In this document: one piece after another, positions 18,175 to 26,512 of the stretch
Position numbering within the stretch: the first letter of the stretch is position 1
Layout: the number at the start of each line of letters is the position of its first letter
DNA from: an uncultured Alistipes sp.
GTDB taxonomy: Bacteria > Bacteroidota > Bacteroidia > Bacteroidales > Rikenellaceae
NCBI GenBank assembly: GCA_900545315.1
Contig: UQYM01000006.1
Span: forward strand, 1-64,000
Length of the DNA stretch: 64,000 nucleotides
Direction: 5' to 3'
Position numbers and translations under genes: made by a program
The notes under the pieces: model-generated
The model's input: only the letters and a program-made list of their open reading frames with translations
What the model was told of the DNA's origin: nothing
Database searches by the model: none

Positions 18175-18208
18175 AAAATGCTGTTTTATCCGTCTGAAAC
18201 AGCATTTT
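18175..18208. terminator. Symmetrical terminator hairpin before lpxK
   Basis: Perfect 12-bp stem AAAATGCTGTTT (18175-18186) with AAACAGCATTTT (18197-18208). A and T runs on both sides allow it to work in either direction. Confidence 0.8.
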
Positions 18209-18210
18209 AA

Positions 18211-18241
18211 TTTGAAATACAATCTTTTTTGCCTATTTTTG
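18211..18241 (+). promoter_or_regulatory. Promoter of lpxK-punA
   Basis: TTTG (18211-18214), 19-bp spacer, TATTTTTG (18234-18241): a textbook Bacteroidota promoter. The start codon is only 13 bp beyond the -7 box, so the 5' leader is very short. Confidence 0.85.
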
Positions 18242-18254
18242 AGAGCTAGGAAGA

Positions 18255-19337
18255 ATGTTTTTTATGCTACGTAAACTCTGGGCCGCCCCCCTGGCTTGGA
18301 TATATGAACTGGTTGTCAGGATTCGACACAAACTCTTCGATTGGAATATCCTCAAAAGCGAAGAGTTTGATATTCCTATTGTTTGCGTAGGTAACCTGAC
18401 GGTCGGCGGTACCGGTAAAACCCCTGTCACCGAATTTCTGATAGAAAAACTCTCCCCTATCTTCAAAGTGGCCGTCCTGTCGCGCGGTTATAAACGCAAA
18501 ACCCGGGGATTTGTTCTTTCGACCGTCCAATCCTCCTTCCGCGCCATCGGTGACGAACCCAAACAGATCAAACTGAAGTATCCTGAAATCCCCGTAGCCG
18601 TCTGCGAAAAACGGACCGAAGGGATCAAAAAACTTCGCGAAGCCCATCCTGAAATCGAACTGATCATTCTTGATGACGCTTTCCAACACCGCTATGTGGA
18701 GGCATGGGCCGATATTATCCTGATGGATTACAATCGTCCGATCTATCACGATGCCTTTTTGCCGTTGGGTCGGTTGCGCGATACACCCCAACAACTCGAT
18801 CGTGCCGATCTGGTGCTGGTAACGAAATGTCCCGATTCAATCACTCCGCTCGATATGCGGATTGTCCGCAAACAGTTAAACCTGTTTCCGTATCAGACGC
18901 TCTATTTTACCAAAATGGTGCAGGGTCGGCCTCTGCCGCTCTTCCCGGAACAGGCCAAACGGGCTGTTGGGGCAGGAGATCCGGTGATTATCATGAGCGG
19001 CATCGCCAACCCCCAATCACTGGAAAAGAACCTGTCCAAATATCATAAAATTGTTGGGAAACTCTATTTCCGTGACCACCATACCTACCGGATGCGTGAT
19101 CTCGAACAGCTCAAACGGTTAATGGCCAATGCCCCCGAGAATTGTGTGGTGGTGGTGACCGAAAAGGATGCGGTCAAACTGACCAACCGTAAGAAAATAC
19201 CGGTCGAAATTCAGCGTCGTCTCTATTACGCGCCGATTCATGTCGAATTTATCGGAAATCGCGAAGCCCGTTTCCTGAACCAACTCGAACAGTATGCTAG
19301 AAGAAATAAAAAATACAGCGTCCTTCATCCGGAATAG
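18255..19337 (+). CDS. lpxK: Tetraacyldisaccharide 4'-kinase LpxK
   Basis: 360 residues. LpxK is an inner-membrane enzyme that phosphorylates the lipid A disaccharide 1-phosphate to lipid IVA. A hydrophobic membrane-associating helix near the N-terminus (about 6-25) precedes the P-loop VGNLTVGGTGKTPVTE (Walker A about 50-57), then LSRGYKRKTRGF, GDEPKQIKLKYPEIPVAV, ILDDAFQHRYV and the C-terminal VVTEKDAVKL. The start at 18255 is dictated by the close promoter; Met4 is an alternative. The last 44 bases overlap punA, so the two are read from one transcript. Confidence 0.96.
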   Translation: MFFMLRKLWAAPLAWIYELVVRIRHKLFDWNILKSEEFDIPIVCVGNLTVGGTGKTPVTEFLIEKLSPIFKVAVLSRGYKRKTRGFVLSTVQSSFRAIGDEPKQIKLKYPEIPVAVCEKRTEGIKKLREAHPEIELIILDDAFQHRYVEAWADIILMDYNRPIYHDAFLPLGRLRDTPQQLDRADLVLVTKCPDSITPLDMRIVRKQLNLFPYQTLYFTKMVQGRPLPLFPEQAKRAVGAGDPVIIMSGIANPQSLEKNLSKYHKIVGKLYFRDHHTYRMRDLEQLKRLMANAPENCVVVVTEKDAVKLTNRKKIPVEIQRRLYYAPIHVEFIGNREARFLNQLEQYARRNKKYSVLHPE

Positions 19338-20100
19338 GGTCGATTTTCAACCACAAGTCGGCATTATTCTCGGCAGCGGACTGGGAGCGCTGGCCGACCA
19401 TATCCAGCAGGTCGCCTCAATCGCCTATAAAGAGATTCCCGGATTTCCGGTCTCAACAGTGGCAGGTCATGCAGGCCGTCTGATTTTCGGGATGTTGGGG
19501 GGAAAACGTGTGGTGGCCATGCAGGGTCGATTTCACTATTATGAAGGATACATGCCCCAACAGGTGGTCTTTCCAGTCAGAGTGCTTCGGGAGTTGGGCA
19601 TTCAGTACCTGTTCGTCTCCAATGCAGCGGGCGGTGTCAACCCTTCATTCCGTGTGGGGGATATCATGGTAATTACGGATCATATCAACATGATCCCGAA
19701 TCCCCTGATCGGACATAACGACGAGGAGCTTGGCCCTCGGTTCCCCGATATGAGTGAACCCTACGATCGGAACTTGATCGCTTTGGCCGATCGGATTGCC
19801 GCCGAGGAGGGGATCACGCTGCAACACGGATGTTATTGGGGAGGTACAGGCCCCACATACGAAACACCGGCTGAATACCGTTTTTTCCATGTAGCGGGCG
19901 CCGATGCGGTGGGCATGTCCACCACACCCGAGGTGATTGCGGCACGTCACATGGGAATCCCTGTGTTTGCGGTCTCGGTCATCACCAATAACGGACTCTC
20001 TGGCGAAAAAGCAACCCACGAGGAGGTGCAACGCGAAGGCAACAAAGCACAAGTGAAGATGACACGCCTCTTTACCCGTCTTCTCGAAACAATCGGTTAA
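19294..20100 (+). CDS. punA: Purine nucleoside phosphorylase (trimeric PNP type)
   Basis: 268 residues. It splits guanosine/inosine-type nucleosides with phosphate in purine salvage. Signatures are GIILGSGLGALAD near the start, AGHAGRLIFG, VSNAAGGVNPSFRVGD, YWGGTGPTYETPAEYRF and DAVGMSTTPEVIAARHMG, all typical of the low-molecular-mass trimeric PNP (family 2). It begins inside lpxK (44-nt overlap in another frame), which implies coupled expression even though the pathways are unrelated. The overlap leaves the ATG at 19294 as the natural start, because conserved PNP sequence begins about 20 codons later. Confidence 0.95.
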   Translation: MLEEIKNTASFIRNRVDFQPQVGIILGSGLGALADHIQQVASIAYKEIPGFPVSTVAGHAGRLIFGMLGGKRVVAMQGRFHYYEGYMPQQVVFPVRVLRELGIQYLFVSNAAGGVNPSFRVGDIMVITDHINMIPNPLIGHNDEELGPRFPDMSEPYDRNLIALADRIAAEEGITLQHGCYWGGTGPTYETPAEYRFFHVAGADAVGMSTTPEVIAARHMGIPVFAVSVITNNGLSGEKATHEEVQREGNKAQVKMTRLFTRLLETIG

Positions 20101-20871
20101 TCGAGTGATCATATTCCCTGGTCGTGACCTAATCATTTTTACTGGTTTGCTGGGAGGGGTGCATATCCATAAACTGTTGCGCATAGAGTAATTTTTGCGG
20201 GTTTGTGGTCAACACGAGGTCAATCTGCCAGATCTAATTGCAGCTTTTCTAATGTAGGGTTGGGGCAGGTTTGCAGTGGTGACACAACAAGCAAGGCAAG
20301 AACGTAGAATGGCGAGAGAAAAATAGAAAATTCGGATCGAGCGTTGCATCGAAAGTCTGAGGTGGTGAGATTGAAGGATTGGCAGTCGGCCTTGAATCGT
20401 AGGAATGATTATCGGTCATATGCATATTGCTCAACGAAAGCTTTATATCGATTGACATTTTTCCAGTCATATAGGTCAGGATCTCCTAAAAAGCGATTCA
20501 CGAATTGTGTTTTGCTTTCAAAATCGTACCTTTGATACACGAAAAAGATCGTAGTCGGAATATAATTTATTGATAATAGCTGATTTATGAGTGTATATTC
20601 CGTCTCGTGCAGCATCTATTCGAGCAATAGCTAAGTCCAATATCCGGTGCTGGCAAGGATCAGTGTCGGGCAGGACAAGGGTTTTCGATTCGGCAGAAGC
20701 TGCGAAGGACCAAACTGGCTAACACAGATTTGTTGGGGCAGATTCAGGTGTAAGGTCTTGGAGTCCAGATAAGGTCTTGAATGGCAGATACTGTGAGCGA
20801 TATATTCAATAAGTCAATAAAAAAACGGATAAAACGGCATTTGACCGTTGGTTTAATAAAAGCATACAGCT
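20101..20871. other. Large intergenic region before ssb
   Basis: 771 bp. An exact -7 box TACCTTTG (20527-20534) with ATTG 19 bp ahead could start a long (about 330 nt) ssb leader. In the leader, CGGAATATA (20556-20564 region) and TATATTCCG (about 20597-20605) can pair across about 31 nt, and TAAGGTCTTG occurs twice (about 20752 and 20770). The 9-mer TTATCAATA (minus, 20568-20576) is shared with the origin candidate. A minus frame 20409-20615 (68 codons) has a protein-like composition but no recognised family; it may be a remnant. Hand count over 20101-20340: 40 C, 69 G. Confidence 0.45.
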
Positions 20872-21354
20872 ATGGTGAACAAAGTGATTCTGATCGGTAA
20901 CGTGGGGGCTGACCCCGAAGTGAGAGCCCTCGAAGGGGGAACCAAAGTGGCCCGTCTGCGGATTGCTACAACCGAACGGATTTACAACCGTCAAACCCAG
21001 GAGACCAAAGAGCATACCGAATGGCATAATGTGACGTTGTGGCGCAGTTTGGCCGATGTGGCTGACCGTTTTATCCGCAAAGGCAGCCAAGTCTATATTG
21101 AAGGGAGCCTCCGTACCCGCGAATGGACCGACAAAGAGGGCAATAAACGTTACACAACCGAAATCGTGGCCAACGACCTCAAGATGTTGGGACGGCGTAG
21201 CGATAACCCTGCTGCCGGAAATGAGAGCAGTTCATACGGTGCCTCCCGTGGAGGGAGTTACGGCTCCGCACCGGCTGTACAATCGGCACCTGCTCCCGCA
21301 ACCAATAATGTGGCCACTGCCGTCCCGGACGAGGTGGATGATCTGCCATTTTAA
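20872..21354 (+). CDS. ssb: Single-stranded DNA-binding protein
   Basis: 160 residues. An N-terminal OB fold (about 1-110) begins VNKVILIGNVGADPEVR and includes EHTEWHNVTLWRSLADVADRFIRKGSQ, the standard Ssb core. A Gly/Ser/Ala/Pro-rich flexible linker (about 115-150) leads to the acidic tip DEVDDLPF, which recruits replication and repair partners. Length is normal. It has a long upstream region with a possible promoter and a DnaA-box-like 9-mer. It stands apart from its neighbours (125 bp before the next gene). Confidence 0.97.
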   Translation: MVNKVILIGNVGADPEVRALEGGTKVARLRIATTERIYNRQTQETKEHTEWHNVTLWRSLADVADRFIRKGSQVYIEGSLRTREWTDKEGNKRYTTEIVANDLKMLGRRSDNPAAGNESSSYGASRGGSYGSAPAVQSAPAPATNNVATAVPDEVDDLPF

Positions 21355-21479
21355 TCAATTGGTTTGAACCGTAGCAACGTATCGCGATTGTGTTGTCAAT
21401 CGTATAGGTTGTTGGCGTGCATGCCTCTTGTTGAAACGAACACTGATTCTAATTCTAAAAGCTTTCTAATACCCGAAAT

Positions 21480-21830
21480 ATGAGTAACAACGACTGGAAA
21501 AGCCGTTTGAATGTCGTATACTCGACCAACCCCGATTTTCAATACACCTATCAGGAGGATGAGAATGAGGCCGAAACATTACCTCCATCCCGTCAGGATC
21601 TGCGCGTGTGGCTCGATCGGAAACAGCGCGCAGGAAAACAGGTGACGCTGGTCAAAGGTTTTGTCGGCAAGGAGGAGGACCTGAAAGCATTGGCCAAATT
21701 GCTCAAAAGCAAATGCGGCGTGGGAGGTTCCGCCAAAGAGGGTGAAATCGTCATTCAGGGCGACTTCCGAGATCGGGTGGTCGATATCCTGCTCAAAGAG
21801 GGATATCGGGTAAAAAAGGCGGGCAACTGA
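21480..21830 (+). CDS. SUI1/eIF1-like translation initiation factor (YciH family)
   Basis: 116 residues. The C-terminal half (about 40-113) is the SUI1 fold: KQVTLVKGFVGKEEDLKALAK, KCGVGGSAKEGEIVIQGDFR and VVDILLKEGYRVKKAG match the YciH/eIF1 family closely. The acidic N-terminal arm is typical of bacterial members. In eukaryotes eIF1 checks start-codon choice; the bacterial role is less clear. It is followed after 19 bp by the large outer-membrane protein gene, so they may share a message. Confidence 0.93.
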   Translation: MSNNDWKSRLNVVYSTNPDFQYTYQEDENEAETLPPSRQDLRVWLDRKQRAGKQVTLVKGFVGKEEDLKALAKLLKSKCGVGGSAKEGEIVIQGDFRDRVVDILLKEGYRVKKAGN

Positions 21831-21849
21831 TTTCCGAAATAAGGAACCG

Positions 21850-24705
21850 ATGAAGCAACGCCTTTTTTTATTTCTGTTCTGTTTGGGAGCACTGTTGTGT
21901 TCCCTACAGGCTTCAGCTCAATACTACAGCTGGGGCTCCTCTCCCGCTTCGATTCGCTGGCTGCAGGTCAATGGGCCTCGCGGCAAAATCGTCTATCCCG
22001 ACTATTTTGGTACAGGTGCCGCCCAGGTGATCTCCGTCATGGAGCATATCACCCCGACCATGGGGTACGGATTCACCTACGGACCGGTGAAGTTTCCCAC
22101 CGTGCTGCATACCCAAAACTTTAACGCCAACGGTATCGTGATGTGGGCTCCGAAACGTATGGAGCTCGAAATGATCCCCTCGCAGGATCTTTATGCCATG
22201 CCCTGGTACAAACAGTTGGTGGCGCATGAATCACGCCATACCGTTCAATACGGTAACCTCTATAAAGGCTTTATGCGGCCTTTGGGGTGGTTCATCGGAC
22301 AACATTCCGGCCTGATCAGTCAGGCACTGTTGCCCGTTTGGCTGCTCGAAGGTGATGCCGTGCAGGCCGAAACCCAAATGTCCTCGTTCGGTCGGGCACT
22401 GCAACCCTCCTTTACGATCGCTTATCGTGCCTATATGGCCGAAAACAGCCGTCGTTTTGTCCCTGACAAGTGGTTTTGCGGCTCATACAAAGACTTTATC
22501 CCCGACCATTATCAATTGGGGTATCAGCTGACCGCGTGGTCCAGGGAGCGTTATGGAATCGATATTTGGGATCGGGTAGCCAGTTACAGCGCAAGACGCC
22601 CCTATACGATCCTGCCGGCGCACTGGGCGCTGAAAAAGTATTATCACACCTCGGTAACCAAAATGTTTCACGAGACCTTTGCGGATTTGCGCAAGTTTTG
22701 GGATTCGTTACCTCCACGGCACAACAGCGCCGAACTGATCCCCACCCGAACCACCAGCTATACGGTATATGCAGCACCGATGCGACTGAACGATACCACC
22801 CTGCTGGCACTGAAACGGGATATGGATCGACCGAACCGTATTGTCAGCGTCGATCTGCGCACCGCCCGCGAAAAGACCCTGTTTCACACCGGTTGGGTCG
22901 GTACCACTCCAGTCGAAAAGGACAGTGTGCTCTATTGGAGTGAATTCCGAAGCAGTCTTTTCTGGGATCAGCGTATTACGGCACGGGCGGTCAGCTATGA
23001 TCTGCGTACGAAAAAACGTCACCTGCTGCGTGATCGGCACAGTGCCCTCTATCCCACTCCACTGCCCGATGGGCGGGTGGCCAGCGTCGGATACGATTGG
23101 GCCGGGACCTATTCGATCGATTTCGGACAGGGCCGTTCACTGCCCATCCCCGATACCCTGTCGGTGCACGGTCTTGCTTACGACGATCGGACCGGAACTT
23201 TGGCTCTGATTGCTTTGGGCGACAGCGGTATGTCGATCTGCCGTATCGATACCTGCAGCGGTAAGATTTCGCCCATCACCCGGCCAAGTTATACGACGAT
23301 CTTTAACCTGCGGGCAGGAGATGGCAAGCTTACCTTTAATTCGATCGCCTCGGGTTACGACGAGGTGCACCTCTATGACCTGATTCGTGGTGAAGAGATG
23401 AGGGTTTCCACCTCCAAATATGGCTCGGTATCCCCTTCTGCTCCTCGAAACGGGGACAGTACCCTCTTTATGACCACCTATACGGCACAGGGATATCTGC
23501 TCTCCCGTCAACCGCTCCATCCCGATTCGATGCAGCGGGTGGAGTATTCGCTTGTACCCCAAAATGTGGTCAATCCGCCCCGCCAAAAGTGGCCGGTCAT
23601 TAACCTCGATACGGTCCGCCTCGAACGAACACTCGATACCACTACGCATCGCATAAAACGTTATCGGAAAGGGTTGCATCTGTTTAATCCCCATAGCTGG
23701 GCCCCCTGGAGTTTTGATCCTACCAACATTGTCGATGAGGATAGGATCGATATCGGATTGGGTGCTACGGTCATGTCGCAGGATTTGCTCTCCAGTACAG
23801 ATGCCTATCTCTCCTACGGGTATAGCGGAAAAGGACACCGAATTCGCGGCAAGGTGAACTATTACGGGTTGGCTCCGAAGATCAGCGTTGAGTTCGATTA
23901 TGGTGGAGGTTTGCAGCAACTGTACGGCATTAAACGTTCGGAGGCCGATATCTCGTTGAAAAACCGCTTTAGTATCAAAACGGATGTTACCCTGCCGATG
24001 ACCCTCTCGTCTGGCTCACATATCCGAACCTTGACCCCCTTCATGCAGCTCTATTACCTCAATGCACAACTCTACATGCCGGACGGTTCCTATGACCATG
24101 GAACGACACGTGGAGTGATCGGTCTCTCGTTTATCGACAACGAACGGATGGCGACCCGCGACCTGTTGCCACGTTGGGGATATGCCTTGAAATTTTCGGC
24201 CGTCGGAGCCCCCTTCCGCCGGGATTTTGGGACGGTATTCGCACTCTACGGTCGGGCCTATATGCCCGGACTGGCCCCACACCACAGCCTGACGTTGCGC
24301 GGCAACCTTCAATATCAGCCGACCGACCGCTTTACCTGGTATTACAAAGAGCTCTATCCGCGTGGAGCCAACTACGATATTACCTCTTCGCACTATGCGG
24401 CCGTTTCAGCCGACTACCAGTTCCCGATCTGCTATCCCGATGTGGGAATCAACAGCCTGCTCTATTTTAACCGGATTCGGCTCAATCTGTATGGTGATTA
24501 TGCCCGATTTACCGGTATTCCCAGCCGTTTGGCCCAAACCGTCGGCCATACAGCCACAACACTCTGGTCTTACGGTGGTACCCTCACCTTCGATATGCGT
24601 CTGGTCCGTATGCCCAAAAACGATACCTCCATCGGAGTCTATGTCTACAAACCCAGTGACCGAAAAGGGGTGGTCAGCGGATTTATTTTGACCCTGCCGC
24701 TGTAA
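21850..24705 (+). CDS. Outer-membrane protein with HExxH metallopeptidase-like domain, beta-propeller and beta-barrel
   Basis: 951 residues with a clear signal peptide (about 1-23, ending ASAQ). Residues 45-180 carry HESRH (126-130), an HExxH zinc motif, and WLLEGDAVQAE, whose Glu167 is placed like the third ligand of gluzincin peptidases. The middle (about 250-580) is rich in Asp/Tyr/Arg beta strands of TolB/propeller style (AYDDRTGTLALIALGDSG, LTFNSIASGYDEVHLY). The C-terminal third (about 620-951) alternates polar and hydrophobic residues with aromatic girdles, as in an outer-membrane barrel, and ends SGFILTLPL. I know no named protein with this arrangement; function is unassigned. Proteolysis is inferred from the motif only. 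Confidence 0.8.
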   Translation: MKQRLFLFLFCLGALLCSLQASAQYYSWGSSPASIRWLQVNGPRGKIVYPDYFGTGAAQVISVMEHITPTMGYGFTYGPVKFPTVLHTQNFNANGIVMWAPKRMELEMIPSQDLYAMPWYKQLVAHESRHTVQYGNLYKGFMRPLGWFIGQHSGLISQALLPVWLLEGDAVQAETQMSSFGRALQPSFTIAYRAYMAENSRRFVPDKWFCGSYKDFIPDHYQLGYQLTAWSRERYGIDIWDRVASYSARRPYTILPAHWALKKYYHTSVTKMFHETFADLRKFWDSLPPRHNSAELIPTRTTSYTVYAAPMRLNDTTLLALKRDMDRPNRIVSVDLRTAREKTLFHTGWVGTTPVEKDSVLYWSEFRSSLFWDQRITARAVSYDLRTKKRHLLRDRHSALYPTPLPDGRVASVGYDWAGTYSIDFGQGRSLPIPDTLSVHGLAYDDRTGTLALIALGDSGMSICRIDTCSGKISPITRPSYTTIFNLRAGDGKLTFNSIASGYDEVHLYDLIRGEEMRVSTSKYGSVSPSAPRNGDSTLFMTTYTAQGYLLSRQPLHPDSMQRVEYSLVPQNVVNPPRQKWPVINLDTVRLERTLDTTTHRIKRYRKGLHLFNPHSWAPWSFDPTNIVDEDRIDIGLGATVMSQDLLSSTDAYLSYGYSGKGHRIRGKVNYYGLAPKISVEFDYGGGLQQLYGIKRSEADISLKNRFSIKTDVTLPMTLSSGSHIRTLTPFMQLYYLNAQLYMPDGSYDHGTTRGVIGLSFIDNERMATRDLLPRWGYALKFSAVGAPFRRDFGTVFALYGRAYMPGLAPHHSLTLRGNLQYQPTDRFTWYYKELYPRGANYDITSSHYAAVSADYQFPICYPDVGINSLLYFNRIRLNLYGDYARFTGIPSRLAQTVGHTATTLWSYGGTLTFDMRLVRMPKNDTSIGVYVYKPSDRKGVVSGFILTLPL

Positions 24706-24835
24706 AATCGTGGTGGTTTGGGGGCGAGCCGGCCGGAGCAAAAAACGATACGAAATGTAGGGGAGAGGTTAGATGGGTCCACCACTCGTTGCAGTTTGAT
24801 TGACCCGCGATTTTTGTGATGCATCGTTGAGCCAT

Positions 24836-24873
24836 AAAGAGGCGGATGGCCTATTGCCGTCCGCCTCTTTTGT
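24836..24873 (+). terminator. Terminator between the outer-membrane protein gene and the trehalase
   Basis: Perfect 11-bp stem AAAGAGGCGGA (24836-24846) with TCCGCCTCTTT (24860-24870), ending in T. The genes converge here, so it can serve both strands. Confidence 0.88.
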
Positions 24874-24980
24874 AAAGTGTGGAGGGTTAGTGAATGCACG
24901 ATCCCAACAATCACCCGGAATATTTGGGTTTTATTAGAATACTTGTGTTGGGTGGATGGTGGCAATTTTCTGCCAGGGCA

Positions 24981-26363
24981 TTATTCTGTCTGTACGCTTG
25001 GGTTGGTTCGAACCAGCTCCAAAGCCCTCAAAAAGGTCGAAGCGGTCCACCCCATCATTTCGCTGCAGGGGTATTCGCTGTCATTGATCTCCCCGTTTCG
25101 AGTGTACTTCTCGTAAATAAATCCCGGGTGGCGTTGTCCGTCTCCATATTTGAAAGGCCGATGAGTGGCCGGGTGCGGATCAAGAAAATTGGCCGTAACC
25201 GTATTGAGCCATTTCAACGCGACTTGGTAGGCCTCGGGTTGATAGCCGTAGTTTTCGAGTGCTCCCATCGCCAAAAACTGCACAGGAGCCCATACAGCTC
25301 CATCTCCCCACTGGTAGAGAATGGGTTGATCAGAAGGCTCGCACACCACCAAACCACCCGGAGAGTCGAAGAGCTTCAGACTCTCTACAACTCGGGCCGC
25401 CTCTTCGGGTGTAGCGAAGTGCCAATAGAGCGGCATCAGGGTCATTACAGAGGCAATGGAGCCATGACATTGGTTCACAAAATCGTAGTCCAGGAAAAGG
25501 CCGCGCTCCTCGTCCCACAGGTATTTGCGGATCAGCTCGGCCCGTCGAATAGCCCGTTTTTCCCAACGACTGCCGTTAGAAATGCCCAGTTGACGCTCGA
25601 GCCATCCCAAAATACGTTCGTACTGATACAGGTTTGAATTCAGATCGATCGGAATAAAATCTTTGCAACGCCCGTCGAACCGAGGGGTAAAATCCATCGT
25701 TTCGGCCTCGGCCAGCCGGTGGCTCGCTATCAAGATCTTGACACTATCCGGTGCCTCTTGATCGAGCTGGAAACGGTGCAGCAGCACCTTGTCATAAAAG
25801 TTGAGCAACGTAGCTGAATCAGCATGTTCGCCGTAACGTTGCAGACCCGGGATCGGGGTGGAGTGATCCTCGATGGTGTTTCCATTCGTATTGGTCCAGA
25901 ATTCATACTCCTTGCACAGTGCCCGATAGGCCCGATGCAGCCAGGCGGTATCTTGATTGGGAGCCTTCAGGAAATAACTATGCACCATCATGCCGAAATA
26001 GGGGGTCTGACTGCGATCCTCCCCCCAACCGTTCGCATTGGGCACAAACCCCAGCTGCTCTATCTCGTAAATAAAGTTGTCGATGTTGTTTTTGGCCTGC
26101 TCGAAAAAGCCCTGCCGCATCAACCCCTCGTTGATAAAATAGAGGTCCCAATAGTAAAGCGTTCCGGGATTCAATGCAAAGGAAAAGGGTGCCGGCAAGG
26201 TGGCTACGGTATCGACATAACGGTCCCAACTGTTGCGAATATGGTTCTCAATGGTCGGCCATTGTTCCGGATGGAGCGGGCGTAGAGCCGTATCGGGTTG
26301 AGCCTGGAGCGTCAACGCTCCGCAAAGCATTAGCCCAGTGACCAATAATTTGTAAAGTTTCAT
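24981..26363 (-). CDS. Secreted trehalase-like glycoside hydrolase (GH37)
   Basis: 460 residues from the Met at 26363, which opens a clean signal peptide (MKLYKLLVTGLMLCGALTLQ); the longer frame to 26387 adds eight unlikely residues. Landmarks of GH37 trehalases are YYWDLYFINEGL, GFVPNANGW, CKDFIPIDLNSNLYQYE (compare FIPIDLNAFL in E. coli TreA), QWGDGAVWAPVQF and IYEKY. The Asp in ETMDFTPRF aligns with the catalytic acid of the ESGWD motif. Signature 2 (QWDxPxGW) is altered to QWGDGAVW, so the enzyme is a divergent member and the substrate may be trehalose or a related glucoside. No transporter or other sugar gene adjoins it. Confidence 0.85.
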   Translation of the reverse strand: MKLYKLLVTGLMLCGALTLQAQPDTALRPLHPEQWPTIENHIRNSWDRYVDTVATLPAPFSFALNPGTLYYWDLYFINEGLMRQGFFEQAKNNIDNFIYEIEQLGFVPNANGWGEDRSQTPYFGMMVHSYFLKAPNQDTAWLHRAYRALCKEYEFWTNTNGNTIEDHSTPIPGLQRYGEHADSATLLNFYDKVLLHRFQLDQEAPDSVKILIASHRLAEAETMDFTPRFDGRCKDFIPIDLNSNLYQYERILGWLERQLGISNGSRWEKRAIRRAELIRKYLWDEERGLFLDYDFVNQCHGSIASVMTLMPLYWHFATPEEAARVVESLKLFDSPGGLVVCEPSDQPILYQWGDGAVWAPVQFLAMGALENYGYQPEAYQVALKWLNTVTANFLDPHPATHRPFKYGDGQRHPGFIYEKYTRNGEINDSEYPCSEMMGWTASTFLRALELVRTNPSVQTE

Positions 26364-26482
26364 GGGTTGGTTTTTCGGGTTTAGCATTCAAAGATAATCA
26401 TCTCTGCTCCAAAGCCAATCCGCTTGTCAATGAAATATTTGCACGGCGTGTCCCGTTGTATCGGTAATTCAGATTAAAATTA

Positions 26483-26490
26483 TAACTTTG
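26483..26490 (+). promoter_or_regulatory. -7 promoter element of the PBP1A gene
   Basis: TAACTTTG, an exact TAnnTTTG, 22 bp before the preferred ATG. A TTG at 26456-26458 is somewhat far away for a -33 box. Confidence 0.65.
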
Positions 26491-26512
26491 CCCCATAAAA
26501 TAGATGCACGGA

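Noticed and set aside
20409..20615. 68-codon minus-strand frame between punA and ssb
   Set aside because: The amino-acid composition is protein-like (many aromatic and charged residues), but I recognise no family, it has no promoter or partner, and it is not extended on either side. It could be a remnant; evidence is too thin to list as a gene.
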